Source: Planctomycetota bacterium (GTDB lineage Bacteria; Planctomycetota; Planctomycetia; Planctomycetales; Planctomycetaceae). Taken from it: a DNA stretch of 64,000 nucleotides. Every line of letters starts with the position of its first letter. The stretch's first letter is position 1. Positions 1 through 10,400 of this stretch are shown piece after piece. Position numbers and translations under genes: made by a program. A model generated the notes under the pieces. The model saw only the letters and a program-made list of their open reading frames with translations. It made no database searches and was not told the DNA's origin. Location of the stretch: contig VGZH01000010.1 of the NCBI GenBank assembly GCA_016872645.1, forward strand, positions 1-64,000, given 5' to 3'.

Positions 1-210
1 GCTCGTATTGGATTGCCGGCCACGGAATGGATGTTGGAAATCGGCACAAGGTTGATGCGCACGGAGAGCGAACTCGTGCTCAAGAGCCGTCGTGTGGTTC
101 CCAGCCGGCTGCGGGAATCGGGATTTGAGTTCGCGTATCCGTCGTGGCTCGGGGCGGCTCAGGAGTTGTGCGATCGTTGGAAGGGGAGCCAATCACCGGC
201 CCAATCGTAG
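1..210 (+). CDS. C-terminal fragment of a TIGR01777-type NAD-dependent epimerase (5' end outside window)
   Basis: The frame is open from base 1 to the stop at 208-210, so this is the end of a longer gene. The segment S-R-R-V-V-P-S-R-L-R-E-S-G-F-E-F, followed by Y-P and a short helix, matches the C-terminal DUF1731 region of TIGR01777 (SulA-like) epimerases, where a similar vLPkrLleaGF.FryP motif closes the protein. These are short-chain dehydrogenase-fold proteins whose physiological substrate is mostly unknown. The last 52 bases overlap the 3' end of the convergent gene on the other strand. An in-frame ATG at 25 or CTG/TTG codons could suggest a separate 65-residue gene, but the family match makes a truncated gene far more likely. 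Confidence 0.6.
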   Translation, partial: ARIGLPATEWMLEIGTRLMRTESELVLKSRRVVPSRLRESGFEFAYPSWLGAAQELCDRWKGSQSPAQS

Positions 211-824
211 GTCTCCAGCCCGGCGAATTGTTTCTTGTAGTCGTAGTGCGAAGGCTCACGAAACACGTAGCCGGGATAGTAGTAGCGGTAACCAGATTGT
301 TGAGCGTATTGGATTTCCAACAGCATCGTCGCGATGCCGGGACTCCGCCAGGCGTGATCGGGATGAAAGAAGCCGTAGATGCTGGAGACCGAGCAAGCAC
401 CGAGATCCAGATAACTCGCCGCGACGAGTTGTCGGCCGTCGAAGAGTGCGACTTCGGAATTCGCGCAGGGGATTCCGTGAGGGCTTGGCCCCAGGAACAC
501 TTCGAGCGATTCCGGAACGTTCTCCGTGAAACGCTGCTTGTGTTGATGGAACAATTCTTCGCGTTCCTCGTCAATTTCCGAGGGAGAGATTTGGAGTCGC
601 AGATCTGCGATCCTTCGGAGGACTCGGCGTTGGCTCTTGGACAGCGAAAACTGTTTGAGGTCCACTCGCAGCGGGATTACATGTCGCACTTCGTTTCCCG
701 ATAGTGTGTGCGAATAGCGAAAGAACATCGGACCAAAGTGACGCCAGCCTTGCTCCCAAAGAGCATCCATGTCCGCTGGCCGAGTCGACAGGAGAAACGC
801 GAATTCTTCGATGGGCGGCATCAT
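159..824 (-). CDS. Arginyl/leucyl-tRNA-protein transferase-like protein (Ate C-terminal domain)
   Basis: The 221-residue product resembles the catalytic C-terminal part of aminoacyl-tRNA-protein transferases (Ate/Bpt), GNAT-fold enzymes that attach Arg or Leu to protein N-termini to mark them for degradation. Family-like stretches are S-K-S-Q-R-R-V-L-R-R (about residues 62-71), the G-F-F-H-P-D-H segment (151-157), Y-Y-Y-P-G-Y (181-186) and Y-K-K-Q-F (196-200). The family's N-terminal cysteine cluster and its later C-P-x-C-R-x-C segment are not visible: the corresponding stretch after residue 38 reads S-H-T-L-S-G-N-E-V-R-H. It may therefore be a divergent or metal-free relative. ATG codons at 824 and 821 are both possible starts. 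Its 3' end overlaps the convergent epimerase gene. Confidence 0.72.
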   Translation of the reverse strand: MMPPIEEFAFLLSTRPADMDALWEQGWRHFGPMFFRYSHTLSGNEVRHVIPLRVDLKQFSLSKSQRRVLRRIADLRLQISPSEIDEEREELFHQHKQRFTENVPESLEVFLGPSPHGIPCANSEVALFDGRQLVAASYLDLGACSVSSIYGFFHPDHAWRSPGIATMLLEIQYAQQSGYRYYYPGYVFREPSHYDYKKQFAGLETYDWAGDWLPFQRSHNS

Positions 825-898
825 AAATCGCCGTCAGCGGTCCTGGCGGGCCGGAAAGACTCGATCGACCCTCAGTGAAACGCCAGCAATGCTCATGA

Positions 899-2272
899 CT
901 AAATCAGTTCCCGAATCGGTTGCACGCCGTCGATCACATATTGTGGGCGGCCGGCGAGGTCGGTGATTGTGGCGGTATTCACGTCGATGCCCAGCGAGTG
1001 ATAAAGAGTGGCGAAGACTTCCTGGAATGAAACGGGGCGATCTTTCGCATGCTCGGCATTGCGGTTGGTTGAGCCGATGACTTGACCGGTGCGGAGGCCT
1101 CCGCCGGCAAGGATTGCGCAGGCAACTTCCGGCCAATGGTCTCGACCGCCAACCGGATTGATCTTCGGAGTTCGTCCGAACTCGCCCCAAACGAGGACCG
1201 TCGTGGTATCAAGAAGGTTGCGGCGTTCGAGGTCTTCAATCAATGCCGAGAGACCGATGTCGAGCATCGGGAAGTGCTCGCGAGCGTTTGAGAAATTCGT
1301 CCCGTGTGGCATGCCGTGCCAGTCCCAACGGCCGTACGCGAGTGTGACGACGCGGACTCCGGCTTCAACCAGGCGGCGAGCCAGCAGGAAGTAGTCGTTG
1401 TTCAGCGGGCCGGCATCTCCGTAGCCCGCGGGCTTGTCGCTCCCTCGGCCGTAGCGGTCGCGCAGCTTCGGATCTTCCCGCTCGAGATCAATCGCCTCAG
1501 CCAGATTGCTGGAGGTCAGGATGCCGAAGGCTTGCTCGGTGAATTTGTCCATGCCCTTGAGCATTCCGCTGGCATCGACGTCGCGGCGGAGTGTGTCGAA
1601 GTTCTTCAGCAGCGACTTGCGAGTCCCGAAGCGGTCGGAATCGATGCCGTTGAGTACCATATCCTTTTTGCCTTCGGCGTTGGGCAGGAACGGAGCGTGA
1701 CTGGGGCCAAGGAAGCCAGGCTGACCGGGATCGGCCCACGTCGAGGTGATCATTTTTGGCGCGAGTCCCACGAACGGCGGAACGGCGGGATCGACGGCCC
1801 CTTGCAGTTTCGAAACGTGTGATCCCATCGACGGCCAGCCGCCGGCAATCTGATTGGCGAAGCGACGTCCCGTCTGACATTGAAACGCCGCGTGTCGCCC
1901 ATCCGACCCGACGAGTGAGCGGATGATCGCCAGCTTGTCAGTCATCGCCGCGAGCTTCGGCAACAGTTCACAAATCTGGATGCCGGGAACATTGGTCGCG
2001 ACCGGCAGGAACTCGCCACGAATCTCGGAGGGAGCATCGGGCTTCAAATCGACCAAGTCTTGATGCGGCGGACCACCGGACAAGAAGATGTTGATGACCG
2101 CTTTGTGGCGTGTAGATGGTTGGCCACTCGTGCTGGCAGCTTGTTCGGCTCGCAACAGTTGTGGCAATGAAAGGGTCGCGCCTCCCAACGCCAGACTGCC
2201 GATTTGCAGAAAGCTACGGCGGTCGAGTCGATCACAAAAGCCGTTCAGTCGGGGTCCAGCGATCGTCAGCAT
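899..2272 (-). CDS. DUF1501 domain-containing exported protein
   Basis: This 457-residue protein starts at an ATG preceded by GGAGG at a 7-base spacing; the GTG two codons upstream is less likely. Residues 18-42 hold a twin-arginine-type signal (D-R-R-S-F-L-Q-I-G, then a hydrophobic segment ending in L-R-A-E). The body shows DUF1501 landmarks: S-G-G-P-P-H-Q-D near the N-terminus and [10 protein letters not shown] followed by G-G-R-D-H-W-P near the C-terminus. DUF1501 is a sulfatase/alkaline-phosphatase-fold family greatly expanded in planctomycetes, often paired with DUF1549/DUF1553 cytochrome-like proteins. No such partner is adjacent here. The substrate is unknown. Confidence 0.92.
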   Translation of the reverse strand: MLTIAGPRLNGFCDRLDRRSFLQIGSLALGGATLSLPQLLRAEQAASTSGQPSTRHKAVINIFLSGGPPHQDLVDLKPDAPSEIRGEFLPVATNVPGIQICELLPKLAAMTDKLAIIRSLVGSDGRHAAFQCQTGRRFANQIAGGWPSMGSHVSKLQGAVDPAVPPFVGLAPKMITSTWADPGQPGFLGPSHAPFLPNAEGKKDMVLNGIDSDRFGTRKSLLKNFDTLRRDVDASGMLKGMDKFTEQAFGILTSSNLAEAIDLEREDPKLRDRYGRGSDKPAGYGDAGPLNNDYFLLARRLVEAGVRVVTLAYGRWDWHGMPHGTNFSNAREHFPMLDIGLSALIEDLERRNLLDTTTVLVWGEFGRTPKINPVGGRDHWPEVACAILAGGGLRTGQVIGSTNRNAEHAKDRPVSFQEVFATLYHSLGIDVNTATITDLAGRPQYVIDGVQPIRELI

Positions 2273-3273
2273 CCCCACGCCTCCGTCGAATCCATAAGAA
2301 CCACGCGCCTTGTTTTCGGCGGGGTACAGTCTACCACTTCAGCCAACGAATGAAAGATGACTGATATTATTGGCCCTGGATCATGTTGGAAATAGTTTTT
2401 TTCGTCGCCATAGTGGGACGTGACGAACTCGCAAGTGAATCGCAAACAACCGATCAACACGGGTCTTGAAGTCGGCCTGTCGGTGGCAAGAACCTGATAA
2501 TGGACAGTTCCTGGAGCGAGGTCTCTTCGCCGCAGCCGCAAATCGAGGTTTGATTTCCGGCTCATCTGAGCTTCGGGTGTTGGTAAAAAAGCAGCTCCTG
2601 CATCACGAACGAATTCGACTGCTTGGCCCCATCCGAGCGCGTGGCGGCAAAGTGATCCAGCGGGAGGTAATTCCAGCGAAGTGTTTTTGGATTCAATGAT
2701 TGAGCGACTCGACCAAACATGTACGCCAAGAACTTAGAATTCAGACCGTGGACGGCTTTCGAGTGGCGATTCGATCTCTTTCGCAGGAAGACGTTCTGGT
2801 CTTTCTCCTGGCGGTTGATGGACGCGATGCAAACAATGATCTACGACGGTCGCCCATCGACGAAGAAATTGACGGCGAATCACGGAGTGGAGTTCGCGAC
2901 GGACAACGCCAGCGAAACTCGAAGCAGCCCGCCGGCACCGCTCGAAAGCGTTCCCGTAAATGGCCCCTCGACAAGGGCTCGAACGAGATGAGGCACACCG
3001 AGTCGAGCGAATGAATTCGTCGCCGCGTGCCATTCGGAAGTTCATCGGTGTTGTGTAACAGGGTCTTGCGCAGAAACTGCTTCCCAAACTAGCCACCAGA
3101 CACGGCGTCGCACAAGAACTTTGCATAGATTGATTCAGGGAACACGTCCTTGGCAGATGGGCTTGATGCTTGTCGATTGTTTGCTGTTGAGTTGAAATCT
3201 TGTCCAAATGACTTCATCTCGCGGTATTGCGGACGGGCGGAATTCCCTCGGCTGTTATTGGGAGGCATTGGCG
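2273..3273. other. About 1 kb without a supported gene
   Basis: This gap lies between the divergent DUF1501 and SHD1 genes and must hold both promoters. The short open frames in it (for example 2700-3014 forward and 2734-3207 reverse) overlap on both strands, lack a ribosome-binding site and match no family I recognise. It may be decayed coding sequence. The only clear signal is GGAGG at 3261-3265, the ribosome-binding site of the following gene. Confidence 0.5.
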
Positions 3274-5238
3274 GTGCGCACTTATCTTGGTACTCGGAGC
3301 GGATGGTTGTTGTTGGTTTGCGGCCTGATGACGTTTGGAACGCTGGCGGCCGCTGAATTACGACAGTGGTCGGACGCGACCGGCAAGTTCAAGATCAAAG
3401 CGAAGTTCGTCTCGCTGGCAGACGGCATCGTCACGCTGGAAAAGGAAGATGGCGAGGAGATTGAGATCGAACTGCAGAAGCTTAGCACCGCCGATCAAAA
3501 AGCGGCCAACGATGCTGCCAAGGCGAAAGACGACGATCCATTCAAATCGAAAGCGAAGCCGAAAGACGATCCGTTCAAAGCGAAGCCCAAAGGAACGACG
3601 ACGCCTGCTCAGCCAAATCGGCCAACTCGCCCGGGACGACCGGGTGCTCCGAAGACGACCGCCGAACCCGTCGATGACGGCGATGCGCCGGTCATCAAAG
3701 TGGATTGGTCGAAAGCGGATATCATCACGCTCGCTCCGCCGGAAAGCGGCTGGAAGGTTGAGCCGCCAAAAGTGAAGTTGCCCGAAGTTGGCGGCAAGCT
3801 CAAGCCAATCACGTTGCCACAGAAGGCGAATTTCTTCGAGGGGATGAAAGCGATCGTCATCGGCCGCGATTTGAAGCGTGCGGTCATTGGCTACAACATG
3901 GGCAATTCTCAACAGGGCGGGACGACACGATTGCTCGGAGTCGATCTGGTGACCGGCAAAGCGGGAGGTTCGGTGTCGGCGCCGGTGCAGATGGTGCCGT
4001 TGGCGATGCACGACGACGGCGATCAAATTCTAATGCGCCGCGATGAGTTCGGATTTGGAAATCTCGACCGGCTTGAAGTCTGGTCGATGAAGAGCGGCAA
4101 GATCGAGAAGCTCTTGATCTGCACGCCGTATGAAGAAGTCTCCGGAGGACCGCGAGACGTCACGTGGGCCGAATTCATCGACGCCGAACGTCTCGTCACC
4201 TCCAGTCGCGGCGGCAAAGTTGCGATCTGGAAGTATCCGGAAATGGAACCGATCTGCTGGTTCCAGGCGGCCGATAGCAAGCCGGCACTCAGCCAGGATC
4301 GCAAGCTGATTGCGTACTGCACCGGCGACAATGTCGGCTTGTTCGATGTCGAGAAACGCGAAGTGATCGCTCAGCAAGCGACCCCGATGAAATTGAATTG
4401 GCCGTTGCTGGCTTTCAGCCCGTCGGGCAAGCGGTTGGGCTGCATCGCCTTCGACAAAGTGTTGATGTGGGACCTCGCCACCGGCAAGTTGGAACAATCG
4501 TTCTCGCCGACGGGCTTGATGATTAAGGACAGCATCGAGTTCCCCGACGACGATTACATCCTCGGCAACGGCAAGTTCCTGGTCGACATGCCCAACCAAC
4601 TGAAGTTTTGGCAATTCGACGGGGCCGACCAGATTCGCTGCATCAACGGTGTGGCTTACGTCGGTGTCTCTGCCGGACACAACGCTCCGGGAGCATTGCT
4701 CACGATGACCTTGCCGCACGCTGGTGCGAAAGAACTGCTCAAGAAGGCGCTGACCGATCCCACACTGTTCGTATTGAAAGCCGGTACGACGGTGAAGCTG
4801 GACCTCGAAGGCATCCCCGACGTCGCTCAACGAGCGACCGTCGAGGCGGCGCTGACCAAACGCCTCGCCACGATCGACTGCAAGCCCGGCCCGGCGGGCA
4901 CCATCGACTTGGTGGCGTCGGTCGAAGGCCCGAAAGACCGCCAATTGCAATACCACGGAGCCGGCACCTACATGACCAAAGAATTTATGACGAAGTTGAA
5001 GTTCGTCTATGAGGGACAACCCGCCTGGGAATTCAGTGGCTCAAACATCTCGTTCATCATCAGCCTCAAACGAGGCGACAACATCGAGAACCACCTGCGC
5101 GAACGCGAGAAGCCTGATTACACCTTTTTCGACCGCGTCGAACTGCCAAAGTTCCTGCAAAAGCCCACGGCCGGCCAAGCGGCCGGTCGCTCACTGACGC
5201 TCGGCCAATCAACAATTACCACGGCCGGACTGAAGTAG
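3274..5238 (+). CDS. Exported SHD1-domain protein with WD40/PD40-like repeats
   Basis: I place the start at GTG 3274 because GGAGG (3261-3265) lies 8 bases upstream; the ATG at 3208 has no such site. The 654-residue product begins with a signal peptide (hydrophobic W-L-L-L-V-C-G-L-M-T, cleavage near A-A-A-E). It is followed by an SHD1 (SLA1 homology) domain at about residues 28-75 (R-Q-W-S-D-x-T-G-K-F, then L-E-K-E-D-G and L-S-x-x-D-Q). A Lys/Pro-rich linker follows at about 80-150. The central part (about 220-430) has beta-propeller-like blades such as K-V-A-I-W-K-Y and V-L-M-W-D-L-A-T-G. The combination of SHD1 and propeller is common in planctomycetes and of unknown role. It was probably exported to periplasm or cell surface. 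Confidence 0.85.
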   Translation: MRTYLGTRSGWLLLVCGLMTFGTLAAAELRQWSDATGKFKIKAKFVSLADGIVTLEKEDGEEIEIELQKLSTADQKAANDAAKAKDDDPFKSKAKPKDDPFKAKPKGTTTPAQPNRPTRPGRPGAPKTTAEPVDDGDAPVIKVDWSKADIITLAPPESGWKVEPPKVKLPEVGGKLKPITLPQKANFFEGMKAIVIGRDLKRAVIGYNMGNSQQGGTTRLLGVDLVTGKAGGSVSAPVQMVPLAMHDDGDQILMRRDEFGFGNLDRLEVWSMKSGKIEKLLICTPYEEVSGGPRDVTWAEFIDAERLVTSSRGGKVAIWKYPEMEPICWFQAADSKPALSQDRKLIAYCTGDNVGLFDVEKREVIAQQATPMKLNWPLLAFSPSGKRLGCIAFDKVLMWDLATGKLEQSFSPTGLMIKDSIEFPDDDYILGNGKFLVDMPNQLKFWQFDGADQIRCINGVAYVGVSAGHNAPGALLTMTLPHAGAKELLKKALTDPTLFVLKAGTTVKLDLEGIPDVAQRATVEAALTKRLATIDCKPGPAGTIDLVASVEGPKDRQLQYHGAGTYMTKEFMTKLKFVYEGQPAWEFSGSNISFIISLKRGDNIENHLREREKPDYTFFDRVELPKFLQKPTAGQAAGRSLTLGQSTITTAGLK

Positions 5239-5251
5239 CGCGACGCGCGGA

Positions 5252-5344
5252 GCAGTTGCAGAACCAGCACGAAGCGCGAGCGAGTGGCTAAACTTCCCGA
5301 AGAAGTCACTACTCGCTAACGCTTCGTGCTGGTTTTGAAACTGC
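5252..5344. repeat. Palindromic repeat, family A, copy 1
   Basis: Two arms of about 37 bases (5252-5288 and 5308-5344) are imperfect reverse complements around a 19-base loop. The core arm sequence is CCAGCACGAAGCG, then a two-base mismatch, then AGCGAGT. Related copies lie at 23358-23413 and 36607-36686. It fills the gap between two forward genes and could act as a transcript-end or stabilising hairpin. Confidence 0.8.
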
Positions 5345-5366
5345 GGCAACAAGGAATGAGGACCGC

Positions 5367-7472
5367 ATGACCTGCCGATTGCTCGTTGTTCTCCTGATGA
5401 TGTTTCTCACGACGGAAACAGATGCCGAGGATTGGCCAGCTCTGCCGGAACAAAACGGAGCCGTCGAGATTCCGGCTCAGGAGTGGCCGCTGCGTCCGGG
5501 GCCGCGTCGCGTCCGAGTGCTCGTGCATTTTCCCGGAGGCAAACTGGCGAATGTCGGCGAACGCACCGGTTTGATGCTGACGCTGCACAACTGGGGTGGC
5601 ACCGACTGTGTTGGCACGGCAAGCCCCACCGTGCTGGCCGAGAAGCTCAATGTCGTCACGCTCTGCGTGAACTATTTGCAGAGCGGCCCGAAAGACTCGA
5701 TCGAAGGCCCGGAACCGTATGACTTCGGCTACTTGCAAGCTCTCGACGCACTGCGAGCATTGTGGTGGCTCGATCACGGCCTGAAGGGCAGGGGGGTGAA
5801 ATTCGCGAGCGGTCGCGTCTTTGCGACTGGCGGCTCCGGCGGCGGTAACGTGACGTTAATGTGCCACAAGCTCGCGCCGCGCACGTTCGCGTGCGTCATC
5901 GACCTGTGCGGCATGAAGAAGTTGTCGGACGACATCGCCTTCAAATTGCCAGGGGGCAGCGATCTCGATGCTCGGTACAACCGCGATCCGGCGAGTCCGA
6001 ATTATCTGTCGCTCGATCATCAAGAACTGCGGTTCCTCGGCAACCCGGATCACCTGGCGGTGACGAAGTTGCTTGGATCGCGAACGAGGATCATCACCGT
6101 CCATGGTCGCGACGACACAACCTGTCCGTTCGCAGATGCGGTCGAAATGGTCGACTGGATGCAGCGTGCGAAGCTCGATGTCGAACCGCACTTCATCGGG
6201 AAGGATCGCATCGACGGTAAGGTCTTCACGTCGACGAGCCATGCACTCGGTAACCGGACGGAGATCGTCTTGCAGCTCGGTGCAAAAGTTCTCTCGCCCG
6301 GCGACTCCGACCGCCGCGAACGGACTGACCAGAGTGATTTCGAGCGGCGCGAGACGATCCGTTACGGTACTTCGAACGGTGTGTTTGAGATTGACTACGC
6401 CGCTGGCTTTCCAGTCGGACGCTTCGTCGCCAACGAACAGCTGCCAGAATATCCGAATCATCAAGACCTGTCGTTCGTGCTCGACAGCGACGGCACGAAA
6501 CGGAATGTGAAAACGTTCCTCGATTGGGCGAAACGTCGCGAGCATATCGTCCGTCACTTTGCGCGTGCGACTGGCCCGCTGCCTGGCCCGATGCGACGTG
6601 TGCCGTTGGACGTAAAGGTTGTCGAAGAAGTGAACGTCGGCACGCTGACTCGGCGGAAATTGAGTTTTCAGTCCGATCCGACTGATCGCGTGACGGCGTT
6701 TTTGTTTCTGCCCGTAGTTCACTTGGATCGCGTGAAATCTGGCACACGCGAACCGCGTGCGCCACAAAGCCCCGCCGTGCTCTGCCTGCAGCAAACCACA
6801 AACGTGGGCAAGGACGAGCCAGCCGGAGTTCGTGGCGATCCGAATTTGAAGTACGCCCTTGAACTGGCCCAACGCGGCTATGTCACGTTGGCTCCCGACT
6901 ATCCCAGCTTCGGAGAACACGCCTACGATTTCGATCCAAAGCACGGCTACGTCAGCGGCACGATGAAGGCCGTGTGGGACAACATCCGCGCCGTCGATCT
7001 GCTGGAATCACTGCCGGAAGTGGACGGGAATCGCATCGGCTGTATTGGACATTCGCTGGGCGGACACAACGCGATCTTCACGGCGGTCTTCGAGCCACGC
7101 TTAAAGGCGGTTGTTTCGAGTTGTGGCTTTTCTTCGATGCAAAAGGACGACGTGCCAAGCTGGAACGGACCGCCTTACATGCCGCGCATTGCGACCGACT
7201 TCAATAACGATCGTGCACGTCTGCCGTTCGACTTTCACGAACTGATCGCCGCAGTCGCTCCGCGTGCCTTCTTCGCCTCGGCAGCGACGAAGGACAATGA
7301 CTTCGATGTGAGTGGCGTCAAAGATGTCCTCGAAGCCGCTCGACCGATTTACGAACTGTACGGCAAGGCTAACGATCTGGTCGGCCATTACCCCGAGGCC
7401 GGACATTCATTCCCGGCAAAGTCGCGACAACGAGCCTATGAATTCTTAGATCGAGTGCTGCAACGCCGGTGA
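5367..7472 (+). CDS. Exported protein with two alpha/beta-hydrolase domains (esterase/dienelactone-hydrolase-like)
   Basis: The 701-residue product has a signal peptide (residues 1-20, ending T-D-A) and appears to fuse two alpha/beta-hydrolase units. The first (about 45-310) has an A-T-G-G-S-G-G-G-N nucleophile-elbow-like motif near residue 155 and a V-H-G-R-D-D-T-T acid-loop-like motif, as in PHB-depolymerase/feruloyl-esterase relatives. The second (about 420-700) carries a clean I-G-H-S-L-G-G-H elbow near residue 561 and an E-A-G-H-S-F-P histidine motif near 678, as in dienelactone hydrolases and acetyl-xylan esterases. A likely role is ester hydrolysis of polysaccharide or other polymer substituents, but the substrate cannot be read from sequence. 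GAGG just upstream of ATG 5367 supports the start. Confidence 0.8.
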   Translation: MTCRLLVVLLMMFLTTETDAEDWPALPEQNGAVEIPAQEWPLRPGPRRVRVLVHFPGGKLANVGERTGLMLTLHNWGGTDCVGTASPTVLAEKLNVVTLCVNYLQSGPKDSIEGPEPYDFGYLQALDALRALWWLDHGLKGRGVKFASGRVFATGGSGGGNVTLMCHKLAPRTFACVIDLCGMKKLSDDIAFKLPGGSDLDARYNRDPASPNYLSLDHQELRFLGNPDHLAVTKLLGSRTRIITVHGRDDTTCPFADAVEMVDWMQRAKLDVEPHFIGKDRIDGKVFTSTSHALGNRTEIVLQLGAKVLSPGDSDRRERTDQSDFERRETIRYGTSNGVFEIDYAAGFPVGRFVANEQLPEYPNHQDLSFVLDSDGTKRNVKTFLDWAKRREHIVRHFARATGPLPGPMRRVPLDVKVVEEVNVGTLTRRKLSFQSDPTDRVTAFLFLPVVHLDRVKSGTREPRAPQSPAVLCLQQTTNVGKDEPAGVRGDPNLKYALELAQRGYVTLAPDYPSFGEHAYDFDPKHGYVSGTMKAVWDNIRAVDLLESLPEVDGNRIGCIGHSLGGHNAIFTAVFEPRLKAVVSSCGFSSMQKDDVPSWNGPPYMPRIATDFNNDRARLPFDFHELIAAVAPRAFFASAATKDNDFDVSGVKDVLEAARPIYELYGKANDLVGHYPEAGHSFPAKSRQRAYEFLDRVLQRR

Positions 7473-7486
7473 CAATCCTCGCCGCG

Positions 7487-10400
7487 TCACTCGACATGGA
7501 AGCGTCGATCCAAGCGCGACCAATTTCCTTGACGATCGCGCACGCCGACTGTGAGCCGTCCTTCCGCCAGTTTGCGGAGTGGCTCCGCCAATTCCAATTC
7601 CCATACCCCCTGAGACTTTGCACGGAACTTAGCCGCGAGATTTTCGCCGGCGGCGATGCCGTTGATTGCGAAGTTCGCTCGAACCTCGAAGCTGTCGGGA
7701 TCGAGGCCGCTGTCGTAGTCGTGCAGGCCGATCAGGATGCGAGTCAGCGGTTTGTTCCGTCCCGGTTGCGGTAACGTCAGCGCGAGGATCGGCCGACTGT
7801 CGTCGAGCATCCAGCCGAGGCCGCGACGTTCCGGGTGCGCGGCATCGAAATCGAAATCAATCGGGCAGCCGAGGTCGATCCAGCGGACGATCGTACGGCG
7901 GTCTTCGTCGCTGAGCGGTTCGACTTTGATCGGCTTGCCATCGGGGCCGCGTGACGTCCCCGCGACGGCATCGGGAGGCGGCATTTGACTGCCCAGGTAA
8001 TCGAGGTCGTAGGCGTGACGGGCCTTTTGCGTTTCGACTTTCTCACCCTTGAGCGCGAAGTAGCCGGCTCCGGGTTCCGGTTCGGACGGATGATCGTCGT
8101 TGGTGAACCCGTCGAGTCGCTCGCCGAAGATTTTCCAGACGAGCAGGCTTCTTCGTGACTGAAGTTTGCGAATGTAGCGCGACGCGTTTGGATAGCCCCA
8201 CGAGTCATAGCCAATCGGTTTGTGTCCGAACTTCGCACGCTCGTCTATCGCCAGGCGCAAGTAGGTACCAGGGAACTTGCCGTGATGCTCGAACTGAATT
8301 TGTTCGTCGTCCGCATCGAGCACGAGGTTGCCGGCCGGCTTTTCCCACGACTTAGTGTGACACGCCACGCAGCTTCGCTTGAGGATCGGTTGCACGTCGC
8401 GGAAGTATTCGACGGTAAATGTAGCCCCACGCTTGAGCGAGGGGCGGAGGTCTGAACTCGTCTCCTTCGCGACTTTCGTTTCCTGCGCTCCCTGGCTGAC
8501 GCTTCGGGGTACCTGGCCGATCAACGGCGTCGTGTTAACCAAGTCCCATACGGCGTAGTCTGGCTTCGCGGCGGCCGTGAGTGAGAACTCGGTTGGCTTC
8601 TGGCTGTGAGCGTGGCAGCCTCCGCAGTCGTGGCGGATTTCACCGGGGCGAAGTTGATGCCACGTTTGAGCCATGTTCAGCACAAGCCCGCGCGCGTCGA
8701 GCGTTTGAAACGTGAACGCCGTGTCGGCCGGGATCTTCGCGAGGAAGCTCGTATCGGGATTGCCGTCGGCGTCGCGCGGCTCTTTTCCATCGGAGGTCAA
8801 CTTGCGAACCGGAATCTCGCCGAGGATTCGGAAGCGTTCGCTGGCGTGATTGAAAAATCGGCGGCCGGAATTTTCGCCACGACGACGATCGGTCGTTGGA
8901 TCCATCGCAATGATGCGGACGGCATGAATCTCATCATTCGAGTACAGCCCGGCGTCGGCTCCTTGATTGTGCCAGTTGAGCGGCATCCCATTGCCATGAC
9001 TGGTGAAGGCGTCGAGTCCGCGCCACGGATCGCGTCCACCAAAAAACGTCGAGGTCACTTCGCCGTCGCGGACGACTCCGTTCGGATAACTCTCGCGCTT
9101 ATACATGCTCGAAGAGCCGACGAGTCCGAACGGCGTTCCTTCCGGCAGGTGCTTCGACTTCGTGCCGTCGTTCGCCAACGGCGCGATCGTTCGCGGTTGT
9201 TTCATGCCGGTGATGTGCGAGTACGGCACGACGGCTCGTGGCCAGCATTCGTTGTAGTTCGGATCATTTTTGATCAGCCGCAACTGCGCCGGTTCAGTGA
9301 CGATCTCGCCGTTCTTGAGCAAGTAAATCCCCCCGTCCAACTGCGGCAGGTAGGTGTATTGATGATTGACCGGACCGGGTGAGTAACACGTCAGCAAGTG
9401 ATTGCTCGGCGCGGCGGAGGGGTGCGTGAACTTGCCGACCTTTGGCGACTCCTTGTCCTTGAGCACCGACGGATTCGCCGGGCCTTCAAAGCCAAGCGTG
9501 AACGGCGTCAGCGACACCGAGCCGGTCGGCATGAACGGCATCCGATACCAAATGCCTTTGCCGTTATCGTGTCGGCCGTATCGCCACGGCTTGTTCCGAG
9601 CATCCTGCATGAACGCTGGCCCGAATGCGGCGTAACCCTCTGGCGGCGTCGGCGGCAATTTGATGAACGCTCCGAAGCCGCTGTTGTTCTGGTTGTAGTA
9701 TTCCTCGATGACCAGCGAGCCGTCGCTCAACTGCGTCTGAAAGTGAAAGCCGTTCGACGCACCGCCCGGATCGAATGCGCTGATCAGCGGTCCCCAATTC
9801 GTGCCGTCGGGATGAATCGTCCAGATGCCCCACGAGATTTCGCTGCGAATGCCTTGCGACTCCAGCGAGCTGAACATGATCCGCCCGTCTTGCAACACGA
9901 CCGGATGCAACGCTCCGGCGATGTTCAGATGCCCGATCTTCTCGATGTTCTGGCCGAGACCGTCGTCTGAATCGTCCATCACGAAGAGTTGCAGCGAGAT
10001 CGCTGGATAACCCTTCGATGGACGGAAGCCGTCGCGATTGCTCGTGAAGACGACTCGCCCGCCCGGCAGCGGATACGCGCCCATGTTGAAGACGCCGTAA
10101 TCGAAATGCGACTTCCCCGGTTCGTTCTTGCGGAAGTCGCTCGACCAACTGGCCGCTCCGGTGTTGGGCGTGAAGGTCTGATCGGTCAGCTTGACGATCT
10201 TCCGCGTCTTCAAATGCAGCTTGAAGATGTCGGCCCCCGCTCGTGACGGCGACCACTGGTTGTAGTTTTGCAGGTCGTACAAGTACGAGTAGTAAACCCA
10301 CTCGCCATCGAACGAGATCACCGGGTCCGTCACCGAACCTTTGCCACCATCGACGAGGACTTCCTCCGAGCCGTCCGGATGCAGCAGCATCAAATCGGCT

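Noticed and set aside
2700-3014. Small forward frame of 104 codons in the 1 kb gap
   Set aside because: No ribosome-binding site, signal peptide, or family resemblance; an overlapping reverse frame is equally open.
4030-5019. Long reverse-strand frame (329 codons)
   Set aside because: Antisense to the SHD1-domain gene; composition is typical of a shadow frame in high-GC DNA.
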